A DNA stretch of 37,528 nucleotides, taken from Burkholderia sp. (lineage in GTDB: Bacteria > Pseudomonadota > Gammaproteobacteria > Burkholderiales > Burkholderiaceae). How positions within the stretch are numbered: position 1 is the stretch's first letter; every line of letters begins with the position of its first letter. Positions 23,729-31,985 of this stretch are shown piece by piece. The notes below the pieces were generated by a model. The model was given only the letters and a program-made list of their open reading frames with translations. It made no database searches and was not told where the DNA came from. Position numbers and translations under genes: made by a program. Location of the stretch: positions 1 through 37,528 of the forward strand of contig JASLEG010000175.1 in assembly GCA_030151225.1 (NCBI GenBank), read 5' to 3'.

Positions 23729-24850
23729 ATGACGACCCTTTCCTCCCCCGACACGTACATCCATGATGCCGCCGCGCTGGCCGCGCTGCGGCGCGACTTC
23801 ACCGCGCTGCGCATCGAGCGCAAGCTGCGCCACCGCGATGCGGCCGCCGAGCTCGGCGTCAGCGAAGGCGAGGCGCTGGCCGCGTTCGTCGGCGAGCACG
23901 TGGTGCGGCTCGACGCGCGTTTCGTCGAGCTGTACGAGGCGATGCCGCTGCTCGGCAAGGTGATGTCGCTGACCCGCAACGAGGCCGCCGTGCACGAGAA
24001 GACCGGCCACTTCGAGCGGATCAGCCACGAAGGCATGATGGGGATCGCGCTCGGCAGCGCGATCGATCTGCGCATCTTCTACGGCAAGTGGGCCTCCGCG
24101 TTCGCGGTGCGCGAGCCGGCGGCGGACGGCGCGTCGGGGGCGTCGGCGAGCTCGGGCGAGCGCCGGAGCCTGCAGTTCTTCGACGCGCACGGCACCGCGA
24201 TCACCAAGGTGTATCTGCGCGCCGACAGCGATCACGCCGCGTTCGACGCGCTGGTGCAGCGCCACGCGGCGGTGCCGCAGGTGGCCGGCCTCGCGGTGAC
24301 GCCGGCCGCGGCGCCGCCAGCGCCGCGCGCCGACGCCGAGATCGACGTGGCCGGGTTTCGCGCCGCGTGGGACGCGATGCAGGACACCCACGAATTCTTC
24401 GGCATGCTGCGCCGGTTCGGGTTGGCACGGCTGCAGGCGCTGCGGCTCGCCGGCGCGCCGCGCGCCGTGCCGCTCGCGGCGGGCGCCGTGCAGGCGCTGT
24501 TCGAGGACGTGGCCGCGAGCGGCGTGCCGATCATGGTGTTCGTCGGCAATGCCGGCATGATCCAGATCCACACCGGCGCGGTGCGCAAGCTCGTGCCGAT
24601 GGGGCCCTGGCTCAACGTCATGGATCCGGATTTCAACCTGCACCTGCGCACCGATCGGGTGGCCGGCGTGTGGGCCGTGCGCAAGCCCACCGGCGACGGC
24701 GTGGTGACCTCGGTGGAGCTGTTCGACGCGCAGGGCGAGACGATCGCGATGCTGTTCGGCGAGCGCAAGCCCGGCGCGGCCGAGCTCGAGGGCTGGCGCG
24801 AGGCGGTGGCGCGGCTCGCCACGGCGGCCGGCAGCGGGGCGGCGGCATGA
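23729..24850 (+). CDS. hmuS: Haemin-degrading factor HmuS
   Basis: The 373-residue protein has two tandem HmuS/HemS repeats (start to about 190, then about 200 to the end). Landmarks are LRIERKLRHRDAAAELGVSEGEALAA, VMSLTRNEAAVHEKTGHFERI, SLQFFDAHGTAITKVYLR, then in the second half THEFFGMLRRFGLARLQALRLAG, VFVGNAGMIQIHTGAVRKL and WLNVMDPDFNLHLR. HmuS binds haem in the cytoplasm and either passes it on or breaks it down. GAGGA supports the ATG at 23729; a GTG at 23705 is an alternative. It starts 38 nt after hmuR, and its stop overlaps hmuT by 4 nt (ATGA at 24847-24850). Confidence 0.94.
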   Translation: MTTLSSPDTYIHDAAALAALRRDFTALRIERKLRHRDAAAELGVSEGEALAAFVGEHVVRLDARFVELYEAMPLLGKVMSLTRNEAAVHEKTGHFERISHEGMMGIALGSAIDLRIFYGKWASAFAVREPAADGASGASASSGERRSLQFFDAHGTAITKVYLRADSDHAAFDALVQRHAAVPQVAGLAVTPAAAPPAPRADAEIDVAGFRAAWDAMQDTHEFFGMLRRFGLARLQALRLAGAPRAVPLAAGAVQALFEDVAASGVPIMVFVGNAGMIQIHTGAVRKLVPMGPWLNVMDPDFNLHLRTDRVAGVWAVRKPTGDGVVTSVELFDAQGETIAMLFGERKPGAAELEGWREAVARLATAAGSGAAA

Positions 24851-25749
24851 GCGCGGCGATCGAGGTGAAGGGCGCGGGGCGGCGCCGCTGGCTCGGCCGT
24901 GCCGGGGCGCTGGTGCTCGCGGCGGGCGGTGGTTTCGCTTCGGGCGTCGTCGGCGCCGCGCAGACACCGGCAGTGGCCGGCCCGCGCCGCGTGGTGGTGA
25001 TCGGCGGCGCGCTGGCCGAGATCGTGTATGCGCTGGGGCGCGCCGATCGGCTGGTCGGCTCGGACACCACCTGCACCTATCCGGCCCAGGCGCAGGCCCT
25101 GCCGAAGATCGGCTATCAGCGCGCGCTGTCGGCCGAGAGCCTGATCGCGCTGCGCCCCGATCTCGTGCTCGCGTCGGCCGAGGCGGGGCCCGCGTCGGCA
25201 CTCGATCAGGTGCGGCGCACCGGCATCGACGTGGACCTGTTCGCCGAGCGCCACGACGTGGATTCGGTGCGCGAGAAGATACGCGGCGTGGCGTCGGCGC
25301 TCGGCGCCGGCGAGGCCGGTGCCGCGCGGCTCGCGCAGTTCGACCGTGACTGGGCGCGGGTCGGGGCGGCCACGCCGCCGCCGGCGCGGCGCGTGCTGTT
25401 CGTGATGGATCCGGCGGGACGCCAGCCGATGGTGGCGGGGCAGCGCACGGCCGCCGACGCGATGCTGCGCTATGCGGGCTTCACGAACGCGATCGAGGGC
25501 GTGAGCGGCTACCGGACCCTGACCTCGGAGGCGCTGGTCGCCGCGCAGCCCGAGGTGGTGCTGACCACCGACGACACCTTGCGCGCGGCCGGTGGCGCAC
25601 GGGGCCTGCTGGGCATGGCGGGGTTTTCGCTGACGCCGGCGGGGCGCGCCTCGCGCGTGGCCGCGCTCGATGCGCTGTTGCTGCTCGGCTTCGGGCCGCG
25701 GCTTCCCGAGGCGGTGCTGGCGGCCCGCCGCGCGGTGACGGCGGCGTGA
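24847..25749 (+). CDS. hmuT: Haem ABC transporter periplasmic binding protein HmuT
   Basis: The 300-residue class III substrate-binding protein has signal residues 1 to about 40 with GRRRWLGRAGALVLAAGG, which could be a Tat signal. There is no lipobox. The mature part begins RRVVVIGGALAEIVYALGRADRLVGSDTTCTYPAQAQALPKIGYQRALSAESLIALRPDLVLASAEAGP, the typical start of HmuT/BtuF-type proteins, followed by the long alpha-helix linker and a second lobe (PMVAGQRTAADAMLRYAGF). It should carry haem in the periplasm. The expected permease (hmuU) and ATPase (hmuV) do not follow; the next gene starts on the other strand 12 nt on. Confidence 0.92.
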   Translation: MSAAIEVKGAGRRRWLGRAGALVLAAGGGFASGVVGAAQTPAVAGPRRVVVIGGALAEIVYALGRADRLVGSDTTCTYPAQAQALPKIGYQRALSAESLIALRPDLVLASAEAGPASALDQVRRTGIDVDLFAERHDVDSVREKIRGVASALGAGEAGAARLAQFDRDWARVGAATPPPARRVLFVMDPAGRQPMVAGQRTAADAMLRYAGFTNAIEGVSGYRTLTSEALVAAQPEVVLTTDDTLRAAGGARGLLGMAGFSLTPAGRASRVAALDALLLLGFGPRLPEAVLAARRAVTAA

Positions 25750-25761
25750 GGCCGCCTGGCC

Positions 25762-26847
25762 TCAGCTCGCGATCACGGCGCGATTGCGGCCGCCGTGCTT
25801 GGCCTGATAGAGCGCGGCGTCGGCCGTCTCGATCAGCGAGGTGATCGAGTTGCTGCCGTCGGCGATCGTGCAGGCACCGCCGATGCTGATCGTCACGAAG
25901 CCACCCTCGACGCCGCCCGAATGCGGCACCTGCAGCGCGGCCACCTCGAGGCGGATCTTCTCCGCCACGAGCCGCGCGCCGCTGCTCGGCGTGCCCGGCA
26001 GCACCACGCCGAATTCCTCGCCGCCGAAGCGTGCGGCCAGATCGCCGGGCCGGCTCATGCAGCGCTGCAGCGCCGCGCCCACCTGGCGCAGCACGTCGTC
26101 GCCGGCCACGTGGCCGTAGGTGTCGTTGTACTGCTTGAAGCGGTCCACGTCGATCATCAGCATCGACAGCTCGGTGCCTTCGCGCAGGCTCTTGCGCCAT
26201 TCGCCGTCGAGATAGGTGTCGAGATAGCGGCGGTTCGGCAGCGAGGTGAGGCCGTCCGACTGCGACAGCCGCTCGAGTTCGCGGTTGGCCTCGAGCAGCT
26301 CCTGCTGCGACTGCCGCAGCGCCCGGTAGGCGGTGTTCAGCTGCAGCAGGTTCACGTAGGCGCGCGAGTGGTAGCGGATCCGCGCGACCAGTTCGACGCG
26401 GTCCGGCAGCTTGATCAGGTAGTCATTGGCACCGGCCTCGAACGCGGCCTGCTTGATGCGGGGCTCTTCCTTGGTGGACAGCACGATGATCGGCACGTCG
26501 CGCAGCTCGGGCGTGCGCCGGTAGTGCTGCACGAGCGTGAGGCCGTCGATCTCGGGCATCACCAGATCCTGCAGGATCAGCGTCGGGCGGGTCTGGCGCG
26601 CGATCTCCAGCGCCTGGGTGGCGTCCTGGCAGTAGCGCAGCTCGATGGCGGTCTCGCCGGCCAGCGCCTGGCGCACCGCGGCGTGCACGATCGGCTGATC
26701 GTCCACCAGCAGCACGATCGCGGTGCCTTCGGCGGTCGTGGCCGTGGTCGCGGGCAGCGCGAGTCGGGCCGCCTCGAGCGCGGCGTCGGCGCCGGCCTCG
26801 TGAGTGTCGGGCCTGGGCGTCGGCGCGCCAGCCGGGTCGAATTCCAT
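25762..26847 (-). CDS. Response-regulator diguanylate cyclase (WspR-like)
   Basis: The 361-residue protein joins a receiver domain (about residues 40-165) to a GGDEF domain (about 200-360). The receiver has VLLVDDQPIVHAAVRQAL, the phospho-accepting Asp in LILQDLVMPEIDG, and IIVLSTKEEP. A helical linker with LRQSQQELLEANRELERLSQSD leads to DGLTSLPNRRYLD and the active site RFGGEEF. The inhibitory I-site R-P-G-D lies exactly five residues before it, so feedback control by cyclic di-GMP is expected. The ATG at 26847 (MEFDPAGAPTPRPD) is chosen; 26 further codons upstream are unlike the family. No Wsp chemosensory genes are nearby, so its input is unknown. Confidence 0.93.
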   Translation of the reverse strand: MEFDPAGAPTPRPDTHEAGADAALEAARLALPATTATTAEGTAIVLLVDDQPIVHAAVRQALAGETAIELRYCQDATQALEIARQTRPTLILQDLVMPEIDGLTLVQHYRRTPELRDVPIIVLSTKEEPRIKQAAFEAGANDYLIKLPDRVELVARIRYHSRAYVNLLQLNTAYRALRQSQQELLEANRELERLSQSDGLTSLPNRRYLDTYLDGEWRKSLREGTELSMLMIDVDRFKQYNDTYGHVAGDDVLRQVGAALQRCMSRPGDLAARFGGEEFGVVLPGTPSSGARLVAEKIRLEVAALQVPHSGGVEGGFVTISIGGACTIADGSNSITSLIETADAALYQAKHGGRNRAVIAS

Positions 26848-27113
26848 GCGTGATTCCTTCCGATTGCGAGATAGACGGGCGGCACCGCGCTTCCTGCGAG
26901 CGTTCGCGAGCCGGCTCCGGGGCACTCGGCGCCGGCTGCGCGCCGCAATTATTAACCAAGCCCGTTTTTATACAAAGGGTTTGGCAACCGTCGGGGGAGA
27001 ATTGTAGGCCGCACGCGCGAAGCGCGCATGACACCGCGGGACGTCGAAATCGGCGCGCCGCACAGGGCTCATGCACAGGTCGCCGTGGACAAGGCCTGTG
27101 CGGCCGGCCGGGT

Positions 27114-27512
27114 TCAGACCGCGCAGCGCGCGAGGTGGTAGCGCAGCGCGGTTTCGTCGGGCTCGCCGTCGCCGCTCGCGGGCGGGTAGACCGTGATCGT
27201 GGTGCCGGCCGCCGCGTTCTGCTGCAGCGTGATGCGCCAGTCCTCGCTGGTGGCGCTCGGGCCGACCAGCAGGGTCGACACGTAGCCCTGCCGCTGCAGG
27301 CGCGCGCGCGACAGGCGGCTCGACAGGCAGCGCGCGATCTGGGTGGCGGGCAGGCCCGACGACACGTAGATCATGGCGCCGGCCGGGGCGCCGGCGGCCG
27401 CGGCCTGGGGCGAGGCGAGCGGGCGCGGCCCGCTGCTGCTGCCGCAGCCGGCCAGGGCTGCCGCCACGCTCGCGAGCAGCGCACAGGCCGTCATCTTGTG
27501 GGTTGCATTCAT
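27114..27512 (-). CDS. Small lipoprotein of unknown function
   Basis: The 132-residue protein has signal MNATHKMTACALLASVAAALAGC with lipobox LAGC. A short Ser/Gly/Pro/Ala linker is followed by a compact domain (GAMIYVSSGLPATQIARCLSSRLSRARLQRQGYVSTLLVGPSATSEDWRITLQQNAAAGTTITVYPPA) that alternates strand-like and helix-like stretches. Two Cys besides the lipid anchor (in IARCLSS and the near-terminal HLARCAV) might pair. I do not recognise a named family. GAGAAGA precedes the ATG at 27512. It is a lone gene, divergent from the OFA transporter. Confidence 0.75.
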   Translation of the reverse strand: MNATHKMTACALLASVAAALAGCGSSSGPRPLASPQAAAAGAPAGAMIYVSSGLPATQIARCLSSRLSRARLQRQGYVSTLLVGPSATSEDWRITLQQNAAAGTTITVYPPASGDGEPDETALRYHLARCAV

Positions 27513-27974
27513 CGATTCGATCTTCTCTCGGGTGCAGGGTGAGCCGGGCATCGCGCGCCCGCGCGGGCCGGCGAGCGATGTCGGGGCAGGCTAGCAAGCG
27601 TGGCGTGGCGCGGGTGTTAAAAATTGTTTTTCGTCGGCATCTCGCGTACGATTCGCGCCCTGTCGGCTGCTCGTAAGCCGGCGGGCGCACCGGCGGGAGC
27701 CGGCGCAGCAAGGTTCGGAGGGCAGCAGCGCGGGATGCGGCAGGTGCGCCTTCACGAATCGTTCACATCGCTTACGTCTGGACATTCCCTTATGCGCACT
27801 TATCTCATATTGCGGATGCCATTCGTCCTGCCTATCGTTCGTGGTGGCGGCGCTGGTTTCGGGGAAAAAATTCGGGACAACCGAATATATGAACCAGCGA
27901 TTCCTAAAGCCGCGACCGATCCGGCGCGAATTCCCGCGGCGCCGCAGCAAGATTTGCAACGGAGACAAATCACC
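27513..27974. other. Gene-free divergent region (462 nt)
   Basis: The region lies between the small lipoprotein and the OFA transporter. Its left part is GC-rich; from about 27760 to 27960 it becomes AT-richer with runs of T and A (for example GGGGAAAAAATTC), as expected for a regulated promoter. No gene, tRNA or repeat is evident. The OFA frame remains open upstream to 27624 but without family-like residues. Confidence 0.5.
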
Positions 27975-29378
27975 ATGAGCAGTGTCATCGAACCCGCGGG
28001 CCGCACCGGCGCCCCGTCGTTCCTGTCGAAAGAAGCGACCATCGCGCGCCCCGGCTTTTCACGCTGGATGGTGCCGCCCGCGGCGCTGGCCGTGCACCTG
28101 TGCATTGGCCAGGCCTACGCGTTTTCCGTGTTCAACGGCCCGCTCACCAAGGTGATCGGCATCACCGCGTCCGCGCCCGGCGACTGGCCGCTCACCACGC
28201 TCGGCTGGATCTTCTCGCTGGCGATCGTGTTCCTCGGCCTGTCCGCCGCGTTCGGCGGCAAGTGGCTCGAGCGCGTCGGCCCGCGCCGCACCATGCTGAC
28301 GGCGGCCGTCTGCTTCGGCGGCGGCTTCCTGGTGTCGGCACTCGGCGTGTGGACCCACCAGATCTGGCTGCTCTACCTCGGCTACGGCGTGATCGGCGGG
28401 ATCGGCCTTGGCCTCGGCTACGTGTCGCCGGTGTCCACGCTGATCCGCTGGTTCCCGGACCGTCGCGGCATGGCCACGGGCATGGCGATCATGGGCTTCG
28501 GCGGCGGCGCGATGATCGCCGCGCCGCTGTCGGTGTCGCTGATGAATCACTTCAAGAGCGCGACCAGCGTGGGCGTGGCCGAAACCTTCGTGGTGCTCGG
28601 CATCGCCTACTTCATCTCGATGACGATCGGCGCGTTCGCGATCCGCGTGCCGGCGCCGGGCTGGAAGCCGGCCGGCTGGGAGCCGCCGGTGCAGACCACC
28701 AACAAGATGATCACCACGCGTCACGTGCACATCGACCAGGCGCTGAAGACGCCGCAGTTCTACCTGATCTGGCTGGTGCTGTTCCTGAACGTGACGGCCG
28801 GCATCGGCATCCTCAGCCAGGCCTCGGTGATGATCCAGGAGAGCTTCAAGGACACCGTGAGGGCCGCGGCGGCCGCCGGCTTCGTGGGCCTGCTCTCGCT
28901 GTTCAACATGGGCGGCCGCTTCGTGTGGGCCTCGGCATCCGACTGGGTGGGCCGCAAGAACACCTATTTCATCTTCTTCGTGCTCGGCGCGGTGCTCTAC
29001 TACTGCGTGCCGCAGTTCGCGGCAGGCGGCCACATCGCGCTGTTCGTGCTCGCCTACGGCGTGATCCTGTCGATGTACGGCGGCGGCTTCGCGACGGTGC
29101 CGGCCTACCTGGCCGACATGTTCGGCACGGCCTTCGTGGGCGGCATCCACGGCCGCCTGCTGACGGCCTGGGCGGCGGCCGGCGTGGCGGGTCCCGCGCT
29201 CGTCAACTACATCCGTGCGTACCAGGTCGCCAACGGCGTGGCCAAGGCCGACGCGTACACGATGACAGTGCACCTGATGGCCGTGCTGCTGGTGGTGGGC
29301 CTTTTCTGCAACCTGCTGGTGCGTCGCGTGGCCGACCACCACTACATGACCGACGCGCAGCTCGCGTCGGGCAAATAA
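27975..29378 (+). CDS. OFA-family (oxalate/formate antiporter-like) MFS transporter
   Basis: The 467-residue protein with 12 membrane helices starts at the ATG at 27975 (MSSVIEPAGRTGAPSFLSKE) after GGAGA. Family marks are HLCIGQAYAFSVFNGPLTKVIG in helix 1, the helix 2-3 loop GGKWLERVGPRRTML, GYVSPVSTLIRWFPDRRGMATGMAIMGFGGGAMI in helices 4-5, and NMGGRFVWASASDWVGRKNTYF in the second half. OxlT swaps oxalate for formate in Oxalobacter, but most proteobacterial OFA proteins have unproven monocarboxylate or amino-acid-related substrates. It is followed 22 nt later by a 47-residue membrane peptide that is a known companion of such transporters. Substrate here is unknown. Confidence 0.92.
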   Translation: MSSVIEPAGRTGAPSFLSKEATIARPGFSRWMVPPAALAVHLCIGQAYAFSVFNGPLTKVIGITASAPGDWPLTTLGWIFSLAIVFLGLSAAFGGKWLERVGPRRTMLTAAVCFGGGFLVSALGVWTHQIWLLYLGYGVIGGIGLGLGYVSPVSTLIRWFPDRRGMATGMAIMGFGGGAMIAAPLSVSLMNHFKSATSVGVAETFVVLGIAYFISMTIGAFAIRVPAPGWKPAGWEPPVQTTNKMITTRHVHIDQALKTPQFYLIWLVLFLNVTAGIGILSQASVMIQESFKDTVRAAAAAGFVGLLSLFNMGGRFVWASASDWVGRKNTYFIFFVLGAVLYYCVPQFAAGGHIALFVLAYGVILSMYGGGFATVPAYLADMFGTAFVGGIHGRLLTAWAAAGVAGPALVNYIRAYQVANGVAKADAYTMTVHLMAVLLVVGLFCNLLVRRVADHHYMTDAQLASGK

Positions 29379-29400
29379 CCGAGCTTCACGGAGACCCACG

Positions 29401-29544
29401 ATGACCGATCTCTCGACCGGCGGCGATGCCGGGCCGCATCCGACCAACAAGGCACTGCTCGCGGTGTTCTGGTTGTACGTGCTGATTCCGCTCGCATGGG
29501 GCGTGGTCAACACGCTCACGCAGGCGATGAAGCTGTTCCAGTAA
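29401..29544 (+). CDS. MFS transporter small subunit (47-residue membrane peptide)
   Basis: The ATG at 29401 with GGAGA upstream opens a 48-codon frame ending TAA at 29542-29544. The peptide has a short hydrophilic N-terminus (MTDLSTGGDAGPHPTNK), one hydrophobic helix at about residues 18-39 (ALLAVFWLYVLIPLAWGVVNTL) and a short amphipathic tail. It starts 22 nt after the OFA transporter on the same strand. Peptides of this kind next to OFA transporters are annotated as MFS transporter small subunits. It probably sits beside the transporter in the membrane; its exact effect is unknown. Confidence 0.8.
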   Translation: MTDLSTGGDAGPHPTNKALLAVFWLYVLIPLAWGVVNTLTQAMKLFQ

Positions 29545-29801
29545 GACCTGCGCCTGCGTACGACGGACGGGCGCGGCGCGGTGGCGGAAACAGGCAGTCC
29601 ACACTTCCGACACAGTTGCCCGCCTATCAGGGTTTGCGACAGTCAACGCGGCGCGTTCCGGCCGCGTTTTACAGACAGCGACGGCAAGGTTTCGAACGGT
29701 GAGCGGCAAGGGCCGCGATCCACGATCCGGGCCGCGCCGATGCGGTGCGTTGCTGCTTGCCCGATCCGTCCGTCACCCAATTTATACGCAGGTACTGAAT
29801 C

Positions 29802-30023
29802 ATGAAGAAGCTTATCGTTTCGCTGGCCGCTGCCACGCTCGCCCTCGGCTCGGCTTCGGTGTTCGCCCAGGACGCATCGGCGCCGGCCGCCGCCTCGGCC
29901 CCGGCGAAGCACGCCAAGAGCAAGGCCAAGCACACGCTGAAGAAGCACGGCTCGGCCAAGGGCAAGGCGAAGGCCGCCGCCGCATCGGCCGCCGGCACCA
30001 ACGACCAGGGCGCGCAGCAGTAA
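29802..30023 (+). CDS. Small exported Lys/Ala-rich protein
   Basis: The 73-residue peptide has a clear signal (MKKLIVSLAAATLALGSASVFAQ, cut at FAQ-D). The mature part of about 50 residues is made almost wholly of Ala, Lys, Ser, His and Gly (PAKHAKSKAKHTLKKHGSAKGKAKAAAASAAG). It would be strongly basic and unstructured in the periplasm, possibly binding nucleic acid, polyphosphate or anionic envelope components. Similar small Lys/Ala peptides are scattered through Burkholderia, mostly as hypothetical proteins. A strong terminator follows, so it is a monocistronic gene. I cannot assign a function. Confidence 0.8.
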   Translation: MKKLIVSLAAATLALGSASVFAQDASAPAAASAPAKHAKSKAKHTLKKHGSAKGKAKAAAASAAGTNDQGAQQ

Positions 30024-30071
30024 GCGCCGCCGGGCCGCCGATAGCGGCCCGTTCGCACGCTGTAAGCCGAG

Positions 30072-30103
30072 ATCCCGTCCGCGCAAGCGGGCGGGATTTT
30101 TTT
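30072..30103 (+). terminator. Rho-independent terminator of the Lys/Ala-rich peptide gene
   Basis: ATCCCGTCCGC (30072-30082) pairs with GCGGGCGGGAT (30087-30097), one T-G pair included, across a 4-nt GCAA loop. It is followed by a run of seven T. Confidence 0.9.
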
Positions 30104-30214
30104 CATGGCCGCCCCGGCCCCGATCCGGTGCGCGCGCAAGCGTCGGCAGGATTCGCGCGGCTGTGCTTTACTTCGTCGCTTCGGGCAACCCGTTCAACGA
30201 TCAAGGAGCGAAGC

Positions 30215-31084
30215 ATGGATATCGGATTTGTCGGCCTCGGCGAAATGGGCGGCGCGATCGCGCGCAACCTGCTGAAGGCGGGGCATCGCGTGCGCGTGTG
30301 GAACCGTTCGGCCGACAAGGTCGCGCCGCTCGTGGAGGCTGGCGCGGAGCACGCCACGAGCGTCGCGGACGCGTTCCGCGGCGACGCGGTGTTATCGATG
30401 CTGGCCGACGACGCGGCCGTGCGCGGCGTGTTCGACGCGGCCCTGCTCGAGGCGGCGCCGCGCGGCCTGGTGCACGTGAACATGGCCACCATCTCGGTGG
30501 CGCTGGCCGAGACGCTCGCCCACGCGCATGCCGAGCGCGGCCTGCACTACGTGGCGGCGCCCGTGCTGGGCCGGCCCAACGTGGCCGCGCTCGCGCAACT
30601 GACGATCGTGGCGGCCGGCCCCGCCGAGGCGATCGACCTGGTGCAGCCGGCGCTCGACGCGATCGGCCGCAAGACCTGGCGGCTCGGCGCGTTGCCGCAG
30701 CACGCCAACGCGGTGAAGCTGGCCGCGAACTTCGCGCTCGCGTCCGCGATCGAGACGATGGGCGAGGCGGCCGCGATGCTGTCGGGGCACGGCGTGGCCG
30801 TCAGCGACTACATCGACGTGATCAGCAACAGCATCTTCCCGGGCCCCGTGTATCAGGGCTACGGCGCGATGATCGCCGAGCGCCGCTACGAGCCCGCGCT
30901 GTTCAAGGCGCGGCTCGGGCTGAAGGACGTGCGGCTCGCGCTCGAGGCGGCCGACGCCGTGTCGGTGCCGATGCCGGTGGCGAGCCTGCTGCGCGACAAC
31001 CTGCTCGACGTGATCGCGCACGGCGACGGCGAACGCGATTTCGCCGTGCTCGGCGAGGTGGCAGCGCGCCGCGCGGGCCGCTGA
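30215..31084 (+). CDS. 3-Hydroxyisobutyrate-dehydrogenase-like NAD(P)-dependent enzyme
   Basis: The 289-residue beta-hydroxyacid dehydrogenase starts at the ATG at 30215 with AAGGAG upstream. The Rossmann start MDIGFVGLGEMGGAIARNLLKAGHRVRVWNRS has the GxGxxG loop followed by Asn-Arg, typical of NADP preference. The substrate-site region HYVAAPVLGRPNVAALAQLTIVAAG corresponds to D-A-P-V-S-G in other members but reads A-A-P-V-L-G here. The catalytic Lys is seen in HANAVKLAANFALA, followed by SNSIFPGPVYQGYG. Members act on 3-hydroxyisobutyrate, tartronate semialdehyde or succinic semialdehyde, or act as imine reductases. The precise substrate is unknown. A broken lysE follows directly. Confidence 0.9.
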   Translation: MDIGFVGLGEMGGAIARNLLKAGHRVRVWNRSADKVAPLVEAGAEHATSVADAFRGDAVLSMLADDAAVRGVFDAALLEAAPRGLVHVNMATISVALAETLAHAHAERGLHYVAAPVLGRPNVAALAQLTIVAAGPAEAIDLVQPALDAIGRKTWRLGALPQHANAVKLAANFALASAIETMGEAAAMLSGHGVAVSDYIDVISNSIFPGPVYQGYGAMIAERRYEPALFKARLGLKDVRLALEAADAVSVPMPVASLLRDNLLDVIAHGDGERDFAVLGEVAARRAGR

Positions 31085-31092
31085 GGGCGCCC

Positions 31093-31722
31093 TCGCGCCG
31101 ATTCGTGGTGTCGGCGATTCCCGGCCCGAACATGCTGCTCGGGATGTCGCACGGCGCGCGCTTCGGCATGCGCCGCAACGCCGCCACGATGGCCGGCGCG
31201 CTGCTCGCGCTGGTGCTGATGTGCTTGGTGTCGGCTGCCGGCCTCGGCGTGCTGCTCGCGGCCTGGCCGCGCATGTTCGACGCACTGCGCCTGATCGGTG
31301 CCGCGTATCTGATCTGGCTCGGCGTGAAGGCCTGGCGCGCGCAGACCGACGAGGCCCGCGCGATCGACGCCGATGCCGCCCGGGCCGGCGCTGCCGCGGT
31401 GCCCGCCGCGAGCGACCCGCGCTTCACACCGCTCGCGTTGTTCCGCAACGGTTTTCTGGTGTCGGGCCGCAACCCCAAGGCGCTGCTGTTCTCGGCCGCG
31501 CCGACCCCGCAGTTCATCACCCGGCCGCGCCGAAGCTGCCGCAGTTCGCGGCGCTGCTGCTCATGCTGACCGTGTGCGAGGTGAGCTGGTAGCTCGTCTA
31601 CTGCGCGTTCGGTGCGCGGATCGGCACGACGCTGCGCAGCGCGCGCGTGGCGCCTCTTCAACCGGCTCACCGGTGGGCTGTTCGTCGGCTTCGGTGCCGG
31701 CATGGCGCTGGTGCGTCACTGA
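31093..31722 (+). pseudogene. LysE/RhtB-type amino-acid exporter, degraded
   Basis: The remnant is clearly LysE-family: VVSAIPGPNMLLGMSHGARFGMRRNAATMAG, then LRLIGAAYLIWLGVKAW and LFRNGFLVSGRNPKALLFSAA. It is broken several times. The normal N-terminal residues and start codon are missing: it opens straight after the preceding gene. The reading frame shifts near 31521-31526, where the sense continues in another frame as APKLPQFAALLLMLTVCEVSW. That frame meets an in-frame TAG at 31590-31592, with LVYCAFGARIGTTLRSARVA beyond. A second shift near 31650 restores the first frame as LFNRLTGGLFVGFGAGMALVRH and TGA at 31720. Each lesion is visible in the sequence; sequencing error is unlikely to explain all four. 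Confidence 0.88.
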
Positions 31723-31950
31723 ACGCGGCCATCTTGCCGCGACAGGCTGTCGCACAGCTGAGACGTGGATGGCGCGTCGATCCGCGGCGTTGCGCCCTCG
31801 TCGCAATCGGATTGATCGTCGGTAATTCACGCCCGGCAAGGGTTTTCGGCGAAATTCGGAGCTTGCGGGGCGGTCCCCCGGGCGATCTCGCCGCTGTCGC
31901 GACTAGGCAACAACCCGCAAGGGAAAATCCTTATTTTCTGCATGGAAATG

Positions 31951-31979
31951 TTGCGATGCGACATCCGTTCCGCTATAGT
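31951..31979 (+). promoter_or_regulatory. Sigma-70-type promoter of the candidate sRNA
   Basis: TTGCGA (31951-31956), an exact 17-nt spacer and TATAGT (31974-31979) make one of the best housekeeping promoter matches in the window. There is no gene downstream on this strand before a terminator 40 nt later. Confidence 0.7.
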
Positions 31980-31985
31980 TGGAAC

